A DNA stretch of 64,000 nt, from NCBI GenBank assembly GCA_022376515.1, contig WTXI01000001.1:868001-932000 (forward strand), written 5' to 3'. The number at the start of each line of letters is the position of its first letter. The first letter of the stretch is position 1. The notes beneath the pieces were generated by a model. It was not told the origin of the DNA. It was given only the letters and a program-made list of their open reading frames with translations, and searched no databases. Of the stretch, positions 21,748-31,012 are shown piece by piece. This DNA comes from Lactifluus volemus (lineage: Eukaryota; Basidiomycota; Agaricomycetes; Russulales; Russulaceae). The position numbers were made by a program, and so were the translations under genes.

Positions 21748-24699
21748 ATGCCCAAGATAGCAACAGGCAAGCAGGACTCGGCCTCAGGCTCGGGCCCGAT
21801 GGGCTCGGCCAGTCACCCGAACGTGCTGAAGAGAAATCAGGTATGTCCAGTCCAGCCCTCGGCCTTTCTTTTCCCCGTGCCCACAACTTGCCAAGGCTTG
21901 TCATCAGTGTCGTAGACGCAAATTGGTGCGATTATGCTGACTCATTAATTATTCTGACTTACCCCATACCTTTGCAGAAATGGTAGTTCCGTTTTACCTT
22001 TTTCACTCTCTTCTCAGTGCTCACTCACCCCATTCCAGTGATGCACAAAGACCGTGCTCGACCTGTGTCAGATCTCATGCGCATGCCCTCTCCCATGCAC
22101 CGGCTGGCGTTGCCCTTCCAGAGCGCCCAGAATGCACGTTTGATGAAGGTAGTGTGTTTTTTTTACTTCATTGGCCCTTTTTTAGACCGAAACGTTTAAA
22201 TCCTCATGGACAGTAGCAAGCTCGGCTGGTGCAGACCCACCAAAAAATCGCTATGAAAAGTTGGAAAATCGAATCAGTTCGTACATGTTTTATTCTCCAA
22301 TACCGTCAGTCACCCTTTACTCCCTAGATGAGCTCGAAGCAATGCTCAGAGACCAGAACTCTCCCAGTGCCAACAAGTCCTCCAAATCAAGTCTTTCACC
22401 TCCCACAACCCATACCCCCTCCCTTCCGACCACTTCCGGTCTCCAAGCTGTCTCCGTCTCCGCTCCGTCCGGCTTCCACAGCCTCAACCCTGGGCTTCCT
22501 CAATGTTATCAATCACCTCCGTTTAACTTCACGGGAGTCAATTCATCCTCTGAGAGCTTTATCACAATACCGGAGAACCATCCGGAAGTTGTAAACATTC
22601 CTTCCATCAACTCGGAACCTCAGGGCCCCAACTCTTTACTTGCCTCCGGTGATCTTTTCTGGCCAGGATGGCCTTCGGATCTCCCTTCACCGAGTCTTGT
22701 TCGTCATCTGTGAGTATTTTATTTATTCACTTGGCTATTTTGGCTGAACACGTCACTCAGCGTCGAAGCATTTTTTGCCTTTCACCCACACGCGAGCAGG
22801 TTGTTCCACGTTCATACTTTCGTAGCTACGTTAAATTTTCAGCCGACACATCCCAACTTCCCTTCACACGCTCTCCTACATGCAATCTGTGCAGTTGGAA
22901 GCCTTTATAGCATGGCTGTTCCTCCACCGCCGCCACCAGAAAAGCCTACGGCGCCGTGTATGTCCGAAGGTACCAATCTCAGCAGTGGATCTTCCAACCA
23001 CAGCTCTGTGCCCGATGAAATGTTCAACAACCGATATAAGCGGAAGGATAATGTAGATTCTTTCGCTGAAAAGCATGTCAAGTTGGCCAGGAAGATCGCC
23101 GAAGACCAGCTGTGGGCTGGCAGAGAGCTCCTGGAATGTGTGCAAAGTAAGTGTATCCGTACCATATTCTACTTTCTAGGAGGTTGAGGCTAACCCCTCC
23201 ATTTAGCTTTTTGATTATCACCTGGTGGTATTGGTGCAATGCAAGGTACGTCTGCAACCTTTTCTAACCGTTCTTGCCCTTATCTCTCGTAAAATCTAGA
23301 TGGGTTGAGGTAATGAGCTTCTTATGTCTTATTGGGTTCAAGTTTGCGGTCAACTAAGATGGTTGATTAGGCCTTCGTAACCATAGCCCAAGCGATTCGG
23401 ATCTCTATGCCTCTAGGCCTCAATGTCGACTCACCGTTCTGTCCTATTTCAGACCCCCTCAGGTCTTCTCCTCTTCCCCCTCCCGGAAACGTCACCGAGG
23501 ATGAAGTCCGTAGAAACACATTTTGGTTATTGTATGCCATGGAACGTATGGGCGGTTGCAATAATGGGTGGGCGCTGAGTCTAGACGACCAGGACGTCGT
23601 ACAATTACTTCCCGTAAAGGGCGTGAACTTTGATCTGGCAGTAAGCACAACATCGTACTCTCTGCGTGTTATTAACGCTTCATGGAGGACTCGCAGACCA
23701 CCTGGACAGGGAGTGAACGGCAACACTCCCTAGGAAAAGACCTCCTTCTTCTTCATCCCGGAGACCAAGTCGACTCGTTTAGTTTGTACATCAAAGGGAG
23801 TATACTACTGTCCCGGGTCAACGCTTACAACTTGCGATTCCGCTCCAAGCGTTTCACGGGAGACCCCGCATTCGCTTACGCTTCCACTTATGCAGAAGTA
23901 TGGGAGAAGGACAACGATGAAGCGCGAGATGGAGCTGCTGACCCACGAAGAACCTCTGGCTTCATTGAGATCGATCATTTAGCGTCAATGTTCAGACAAA
24001 GCTTTCCGCTTCATCTGCGTAACCCCGTCCGTGACAGTGGCGTGGACTCGCACCTGTATACTGCTTGCTTGATGCCCCACATGTGCGCAGCCAGCAACCT
24101 ATTCTCCCTCTTCGCTACTTCGCACTGACTCGGAATCCGCATTCTTTAGTGCTATCATCCTACTCCACGACCCTCATGCCCACGTCTCCAGCCCGGGCTG
24201 TGTTTCTGCATTCAAAGTCCTGGAAGCTTCCCGGGGCATCCTTGATCTGATTTATGCCGTTCGCTCTACGAGCTTCGACATTACTTTACTAGACTTCTTC
24301 TGTGCCGTGCGATTTCTTCCAAGAGTTAGCTGCCTCTCGGATTACTGATGTCACCTTCGACAGACCTGTTGGTACATGGCCGGCCGAGTGTTAGTACGGT
24401 TCTGGCAAGCTGCACGGGATGCAAATTCAGAAGAACAGAGTCTGGCCTTACGTGCGCAGGTTGAGTACATCATGTACGTGGAGTCGAGTTGTCGGAGCTC
24501 CTCAGTCGCTCATCTCAGTGTCACCAGCTCTGCTCTTGCTAAACTTGGGGAGAGGCTGCCCCTTGCATGTCAGTTTTTTTTCTCTTTGTTTCTATGTTTT
24601 CGCACGCTGACCTGCCCGAACCCAGCTCGGTATTTCGTGATGCTAAATGATGTGGCCACCAGGACATGTGGCATGAATCTGTTTGGCATCGTGGAGTGA
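21748..24699 (+). CDS. Zn2Cys6 fungal transcription factor (first copy)
   Basis: The binuclear zinc cluster is assembled across two introns: ACHQCRRRKL, then KCDAQRPCSTC, with the sixth Cys in PECTFDE. Cluster proteins of this type bind CGG-containing promoters. A short linker helix (ENRISELEAML-type) and a Ser/Pro-rich stretch follow, then a fungal transcription-factor middle-homology region (FFAFHPHASRLFHVHTF, LLHAICAVGSLYSM, ITIAQAIRISMPLGLN, RRNTFWLLYAMERM). The tail (MAGRVLVRFWQAARDA, YFVMLNDVATRTCGM) ends at TGA 24697-24699. The exon starting at 23207 has five T where six are needed to read TFLITWWYW; as given, the frame stops there. Its architecture matches the second regulator at 31.0-33.8 kb, suggesting paralogues. 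Targets unknown. Confidence 0.8.
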
Positions 24700-25049
24700 T
24701 ACTGTTCCTTTGTGTCTGTTACTAGTGTCTCTCGCAAATTACCACCCAGCTTCTTTGTTTATATACCTATAATTTAATTCGAAATAGTTGTTATACGGGG
24801 CGTAATTTCATCCATTATCTTGCTCAATGAACTGTGCTATGAAGGTATGTATGCCACTCTACGTCGTATTACACAGGCCCTAGAAAGTTTGAAGTTTGAT
24901 GAGAGCAACTTCCCAGATGGGTTTGATGTGTGCCCACTTTGCATTCCGGGTCCGTACAAGTAAGGTTGGAGACAACAGTTTCACTAAATTATTTTTGACT
25001 TTCATTAGAACAATCCGCCAACGAGCGTGAGACGCAGAGTGGGTCTTAA
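24700..25049. other. Intergenic region before prephenate dehydratase
   Basis: No gene or clear regulatory motif seen in these 350 bases. Confidence 0.35.
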
Positions 25050-26281
25050 ATGTGTTCCAACTCGACCAATGGAGCGGGGAATGGCCCAATCCTTGCTTTC
25101 CTTGGACCACGTGGCACGTACTCACACCAGGTCAGCCCTGGCCCTTTGATTCACGGGTGTCGAACTCGAGTCATCCCTTACAGGCCGCGTATGATAGATT
25201 TGCTGAGACTGTGCACTACCGCGCCCGGGATACTATTTCGGGTCGGTGAAGATCATCGATCTCATCACCTTCTGACTGCTGAATAGCCAAATCAGATGTC
25301 TTCCATAGCGTCGGACCCACAACGCAGCTGGCGTTGTTGCCTCAAGAGAACAGCATATTCGGGACTGTGACGGAAACTTATGATTTGTTGCGATCCTCCG
25401 CAGTTGGAGAGAGCAAGTGGATCCGAGGCGCGGTAACGTTGTCGATCCACACTGTCTTATCGTCAGACGCGGGAAGACGCTGCCGGAGATCCAAAGGGTA
25501 CTCAGCCATGAGCAGGTTCGTCGTTCCGAGTCTGACAACGTGGTCAGATCGTTGATGCATCGCATCGCATCGCACAACCGCCCCCTAGGCCTTAGGACAG
25601 TGTCAGAAATTTATCGAGACGCATCTGCCTACGGCTCAACTCGTTAGCGTAGCTTCGACCGCTGCGGCCGCCGAAGCAGTCTCGACTCTGCCAGATGCCG
25701 CTAATAGCGCAGCAATTTGCTCCAAGATCTGTGTACAGCTATTTGCTGATTTGGAGATCTTGTACGATGGAATTCAGGACAAGCACGGTGAGTTCTGAAT
25801 GAGTGCTTCCACCGTCCATCCTCTTAAGAATGTTTTCTTTTTTCTTTTTCCGCTAAAGAAAACTTTACTCGATTCTATATCCTCTCGAATCATCCCACGT
25901 ACCCTTACCCAATACGCGAAATGAAGAGCGTGGGGAATGTAATGCCCTCATCCGCCTAGAACTGCAAAGACCGGCGTCGTCAATGGCACCGCAAGCCTCG
26001 GCCGTGACGGTCACCGACCTCCTGGCTGCACTTCGCCTGCCAGGCGTGCGTCTAGACAGGCGGCCGTCAAGTTCATCGGCCAACGCGAGCAGTTTGACAG
26101 CGTATACTTTGTTGAGGTGCTTGACGACAACGAGCATGGAGATTCCTCTCAACCATCATCACGACCTTCGGGCAGGGACGGGATCACCGGGAGATCATCC
26201 TCGTGGATGGACAGGGTTCTAGGTGCTATCACGCGCGTAGCTGAGAGTGGAGGTCGTGCAGACCTTCTGGGGACTTGGTGA
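25050..26281 (+). CDS. PHA2: Prephenate dehydratase, reading frame broken by three missing bases
   Basis: Prephenate dehydratase converts prephenate to phenylpyruvate in phenylalanine synthesis. Family marks: FLGPRGTYSHQ after the start at 25050, AAYDRFAE, LLPQENSIFGTV, the HCLIVRRG block, the active-site TRF motif (ENFTRFYIL), and a C-terminal ACT regulatory domain (LLAALRLPGVRLDRRP, then VKFIGQREQFDSVYFVEVLD). The product would be about 330 residues. As given, the frame breaks at three places: near 25450 (one base missing before HCL), in the GGGG at 25932-25935 (before NALIRL) and at 26064-26066 (between DRRP and VKF). Each is a loss of one base in or next to a short run. The protein is otherwise conserved. 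It is either a fresh pseudogene, which would matter for Phe prototrophy, or a sequence error. Confidence 0.78.
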
Positions 26282-26723
26282 CCGTCGTCATAGTGTGACT
26301 TGCGACGCTTGACTGCCATCATACTATCGTTGTGTTTTTGTTGATTTGTTCCCGTCACCCAAATGATAGACTAGAATGGTCGAGGAAGTGAATCCTTCAC
26401 CAGTGTTCGAAACGATGGGAAAGGGATGCACAACTTGAAGAGTAAATCGAGATTTGTGCTCGGTACTGTATGATCTGATCATCCAACTAGTACCAATCGA
26501 ATGTTTTATTCCAGTGCAAATACTTCGGAGTGTAAACGAGCCTGACGAGGACACTTGATGGATGATATAAATGTCTTTGTGTCACCGAGGAGGCCGAAGA
26601 ATGCGATGCGCCGAGCTGGAGCTAGAAGGTTCACGCTGACTCAGCTTGAGGCTTTTGAAAACGCTCAGCCGGTGTACAACTCAGACTCGAGCTTTGAACT
26701 AAACTACTTTCTCAAATCTGAAC
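26282..26723. other. Intergenic region
   Basis: No supported gene. The open frame at 26555-26770 overlaps the CPSF30 start in another frame and has no family features. Confidence 0.35.
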
Positions 26724-27803
26724 ATGACGAATCCATTGGTGGGACCGTCTGCACTGAGAGACCTCGTTAACCCTCAATTTCACCAAAACAACTTTCCTGA
26801 GGAAGTTTACATTAAGAATGAGCTTAACATAAGGCTAGATAAAGGCACGACTCGTCCCTCTTCTAAAGACATGCCTCGTTAATATCTTATCCTTGCAGAT
26901 GATCAGATATGCCGTCTGAACTTGACACCTGCCGGGTGTCCGCTTGGTCCCCTTCACTGTCCCCTACGTCACACTGCCCCATCTACGTTGAATTTTCAAC
27001 CTCCAAAACAACTACCGACACATCCTCGAGACAGGGAGCGACTTGCCACCGTGTGTAAGCACTGGCTCAGGGGCCTTTGTAAGAAAGGGGATGCTTGTGA
27101 GTTTCTCCACGAGTACAACCTGAGACGGATGCCGGAGTGCTGGTGGTTCGCCAAGTATGGGTACTGTTCGGCTGGTGACGAATGTTTGTACGCCCACCCA
27201 AAGGAGCGAAAGGTCGAATGCCCCGACTATAAGCGCGGATTTTGTAAGTTCGGTAAGTCTGTCGTCCCCTTGTGTGGGCGGCCGTCGCTAACATTCTGAT
27301 TTGTAGGACCGACATGTCCGCGCAAGCACGTTCGGCGTGTCGCATGTCAATTATACCTCACGGGATATTGTCCCTTAGGCCCTGATTGCCCCAAGGGGCA
27401 GTAAGTAATTAATCAATTCTCTTTGTATGTCGAATACTTACGTGTATCCTGTAGCCCAAAACCTTCACTTCCTCCTCCAAAAGCATATGAACCACCTGAG
27501 CCACCGTCGCAGCGGGAGCTCGGCCCTCCACCCCCAGGTTATGGACGATACGCCGACTTTGATCGAGGCGCCTCGGGCGCGGGTACACCTCACGGACCCG
27601 GACAAGTAGGTCCACGCCGAAACCTTGACGAGGTACTGTGTTTCAAGGTATGCTGTGCATCTCTACTACTGCATTGAGCAATCTGCTGAGAGGAACTCTA
27701 GTGCGGTGAGAAAGGTCACTATGCCAATCACTGCAGAAATAGAAACGTTCCAGGAAATCGTGGTGGGGTTGAGAGGAGACGGTACAACGGTGACGATTAC
27801 TAG
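26724..27803 (+). CDS. YTH1: CPSF30/Yth1 mRNA 3'-end processing factor
   Basis: CPSF30/Yth1 is the zinc-finger subunit of the cleavage and polyadenylation factor that binds the poly(A) signal. The spliced protein (about 250 residues) has an N-terminal segment (FPEEVYIKNELN) and then five CCCH fingers in a row: CRLNLTPAGCPLGPLHC, CKHWLRGLCKKGDACEFLH, CWWFAKYGYCSAGDECLYAH, CPDYKRGFCKFGPTCPRKH and CQLYLTGYCPLGPDCPKGH. A CCHC zinc knuckle follows near the end (CFKCGEKGHYANHC). The knuckle is present in the animal and many fungal forms and absent from budding yeast Yth1. The first intron ends at 26898; its donor is either a weak GT at 26856 or a GC site just upstream. Stop TAG at 27801-27803. Intact. 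Confidence 0.9.
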
Positions 27804-27930
27804 ATACCGATAAGTAGTAGTACCTGAGTATAGACTGCTCTTCCGTTTTGGGACATTTTTGCGTAAAGTCACGGGTGGTGACTCGGTGGCGCTCCAATAC
27901 TAGTAGTACCAGTCTCAGTTGTGTTCCATC

Positions 27931-28816
27931 ATGGCCTGGCAAAAGACGTTCACACTTTCGAAGCGGAGCAAAGGATGTCATCTTGTCACCGAAGAAGTCA
28001 TGTCGCACATTGAATCTGGCTTGAACGGTGTCCAGGTTCGAACCTATGCAACCTCATTCTGTGATCGGGCGGTCGCTAATGGGCGTCTTGTAGATTGGAA
28101 TGCTGTTTTTATTCATGTCTGTCACTGTCATAATGGCAATTGCATCTGGCTGAACCCGTACTTTAGACAACACACATCTGCTGCTTTGACTGTGAATGAG
28201 AATTACGATCGAGGTAGGTCATCGAGATGAGATAAGACACATAATACGATGCCACTGGCACTGATAATCTTGGATTTGCTACGTTAGATGTCCGCACAGG
28301 TACGAAAGTGTCAGACATGCCAAGATGACCATAGCTGAGCTGAGACTTGTTCCCTCACAAGATATGGACATGGCCTTGGATAATATCGTTCCTGAAAATC
28401 TGGAATGGCGACACACTGATGAGGGTCCCGAGTGAGCTTCCTCCTTTTGCCTCCCTGCTGTCATGCCAGTGCTCACAGCTGACTGGACAACCTGTAGCGA
28501 TTCGTGCGTAAACACTCCTTCTCGATGGGTGGACTGAGATTGACTCTTTTTGCCTTTCGTTCAAACAGTGCTTCGCATACCAAGACTTCACTCGTTGGGA
28601 CATCTATCTCGATCCCGATTACGGGCGGCCGGTTGAACCTCGGGACGTGGCAAGGTGTGTGATAAGTTATCGGGTAATGCGCTGCAAACCGATGTTATCA
28701 TGTTCTAATTGAAAAGCCTCCGCGGCGACGTCGCAGGTATCTATCTAACCGAGTTCAGACATGTGCTTCACTCGCGCAAGGTCGTGGCTACAATCCTGTT
28801 CGTGAGCGCGCTTTAG
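27931..28816 (+). CDS. YjbQ/UPF0047 family protein
   Basis: Eight exons (27931-28035, 28094-28116, 28167-28213, 28288-28299, 28362-28431, 28498-28503, 28569-28654, 28737-28816) give about 140 residues. The family fold is a small trimeric beta-barrel; bacterial members have weak thiamine-phosphate synthase activity and the eukaryotic role is unknown. Marks seen: FTLSKRSKGCHLVTEEV, LFLFIQHTSAALTVNENYD (conserved His), DVRTDMDMALDNIVPE, HTDEGPDD, HTKTSLVGTSISIPI and LGTWQGIYLTEFRH. Two exons are only 12 and 6 bases long, and both are needed to keep conserved residues (DVRTD and PDDS). The gene starts only 128 bases after CPSF30 on the same strand. The short C-terminal extension (ILFVSAL) is ordinary. 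Confidence 0.85.
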
Positions 28817-29636
28817 TCCGTCAAGATTGACTCTGATTGTCAAGAATTTATTAGTTCCTGATTTCATGTGTTGCGTTTCGACTCGGAGTCGCATGGCCCA
28901 CGTTACTATTCCCGTATGTATGATCGTGCCGCCGGATGCGCTCTGGATGGAGAAGAGAATCGTTACCCAGGCTGTCAGGGGGGCTCATTGATAGATGATG
29001 GAATCGGAATACATGTCATTACGACTTATGGCCGCTGGCATAACAACTGTGTTGATAAGATGAGCGAGTCTAAACTGGTTAACACCTGATTACAAATGCT
29101 ATACAGGCCTCGAAAGGCATGTTGATTGACTGAACCAGTTTGAATCTGGTCCTTGGCATAAAGGACGTGTAAGATGTCATTGGGTTGATAAGATAAGATA
29201 AAATGTGTCAGCAGATGATGTTCTTGAACGGTACCGTGACCGTGATAAACCATCACTGAAAGTACTGAACGCTCAAGTTGTGGGCAGCCTCAAAGGCCTC
29301 GACCCAGCCGTCGGTCATTGCAGACGGAAGGGGTAGTGCCCTGTCCCACTGTGATTTGGGCTCGGTAATTATTAATAGATACAACTGAGGGCTTCCGTCC
29401 CATCTTATACTATGGTTGTTTGCTGTGTGCCTTTGGTCACCGGATATCGATCACTAGCCAGCGGCATTGCATGTTCGTAGGATAGACTAGATACAAGTAA
29501 CAGAGCAATGCAGGGGTAGTACACATGAGAAGAACAAAAGTCATAAATACACCCGACCACCGCCGGTCGGGTCGAAGCCCATGATAATGTAATATTTCGA
29601 AGTCGAATTATCGGTTCCGCCACCGGAGCCTCCCTA
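28817..29636. other. Intergenic region
   Basis: About 820 bases without a gene I can support. Just beyond the stop of the DUF3602 model (29639-29637), the minus strand has a further Gly-rich open stretch (GGSGGGTDN..., about 29630-29520). It may be an unspliced last exon of that gene. Confidence 0.35.
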
Positions 29637-30384
29637 TCAGTAAGCCTCCCACGGAACAATCCGGAGTCTCTCCTCAGTTGGAGGGGTTCTTTCGGTCTTG
29701 TGGCTGTGGACACTTCGGGAGGCTGAATCGCTAGCGTCGTCGTGACTGAGCTGCGTTGTAATCGACACTTCATATCCTTTGGGCTGGAAATCTGGACGAC
29801 TTATATTCCCAGCGCCACCTCTTCCTGACGACCGCTTTGAGAAGCGTAAGTTCATTGGACGAGTCTGGCGGTATCAATCATCAGATGTGGACTTACTGGT
29901 TTGCTCGTGTTGGCTGCATCACTGATACGAATGAACGTCTTTCAAAGTCGGCTTGCCCAGCTTCTAATGAGGACAATAACTCGCTGGGTGCTATATCGCA
30001 GCCCGGGGGGTCTCGCTTTGGGAAATGAACGTTGCCTGCACCCCCTCGGCCAGTGGAGATGGCCTATATGTATGTGCAATCTAGTTGAGGTGGGGACAAA
30101 TGGGTTGGATTTACTCGCCCTTTTTAGACCGAAGGAGGAAGGGATTTCTCTGCCTCCTGGCTGGGCAAGGTTAGGGGGCGGGCATCGGAAAAATTCGAGT
30201 GTTCATTGAGAAAGTGGCTGCGCGAATGTTTCCAGCGCCGCCGCGACCTGATGATTGCTATAAAATATATCGTTGAATAAAAGAAAAGGGGCTGACAGGA
30301 GGCAATGGAAGGTATTACAAATTGAACTTGACGACTTCGTTCGGGACTACGGCGCTGACCTGAGTTGAGAACGAGAACAATCAT
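29637..30384 (-). CDS. DUF3602 repeat protein
   Basis: On the minus strand, starting at 30384 (MIVLVLNSG, interrupted by an intron directly in front of RGGAGN). The defining DUF3602 motif, GRGGAGN, occurs three times: NSGRGGAGNIS (about 30250-30225), ISTGRGGAGNV (about 30060-30030) and SSGRGGAGNIS (about 29835-29805). Each is followed by 30-50 variable, polar residues and they are separated by introns. DUF3602 is a fungal family of unknown function, probably disordered. In the first repeat one base is missing at about 30225, between the Ile and Ser codons; the downstream frame (RSHFLNEHSNFSDA) continues only if it is restored. The border before the third repeat also does not join cleanly. The last exon end is uncertain. 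Confidence 0.55.
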
Positions 30385-31012
30385 GTTCAGTCTATAGCTT
30401 TCAAATTGAGACCATGGGAGGAAGCTGTAGATTTGGAAGGGGGAAAGAAGACATGTCCCATTGTCACTTCAATCCACGCAAAGTTACCCACATCGGTTGT
30501 TTCTTTGGTGATTCCTCAGGATTTCACCAGAAATCACCAGAGAAATTTTACGTCTCAGAGAAGTGTTCTGGCTAACTGCACCTGGCAGATTTGAACGGAG
30601 CGATGATGAACTATGGGACATGGAGTGTGATGCCAGCGAAAATGGGATAGGGAAAGGAAGGGTCGCCGAGTTGAGGGAGCTGAACTGCGATACAGATGGT
30701 TTTTACACGTGGACAATTATATATTACTTGGAACGATTAAGAAACGTTTGTAAAATCTGTATTGTCGAATCGCCAAGTAGGGGATTGATATGCGCTGTCT
30801 GGGGGATTTCGATAGGATCGCCTTTGCAACCTGGCCAGGTTCCCGGGAGAAAGTTAAGAAAGTAAAGAACCCGGTCGTGGAGCCGGTTGCCGCGGGAAGG
30901 TGCATGACAACGTCTCAGGTCAGGCCGGCGAGCGGTGCGCCGCCGCCTTGTCTTGTAAAACACGGTTTCTTAACCTTTGTCTCACAGTCCTTCCTTCTTC
31001 TTCTCAACACAA
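30385..31012. other. Intergenic region between divergent genes
   Basis: No gene seen. It holds the promoters of the DUF3602 gene and of the second Zn2Cys6 regulator. Confidence 0.35.

Noticed and set aside
28033..28046. GGTTCGAACC-like stretch resembling a tRNA T-arm
   Set aside because: It lies in an intron of the YjbQ-family gene and no acceptor stem or anticodon arm is found around it.
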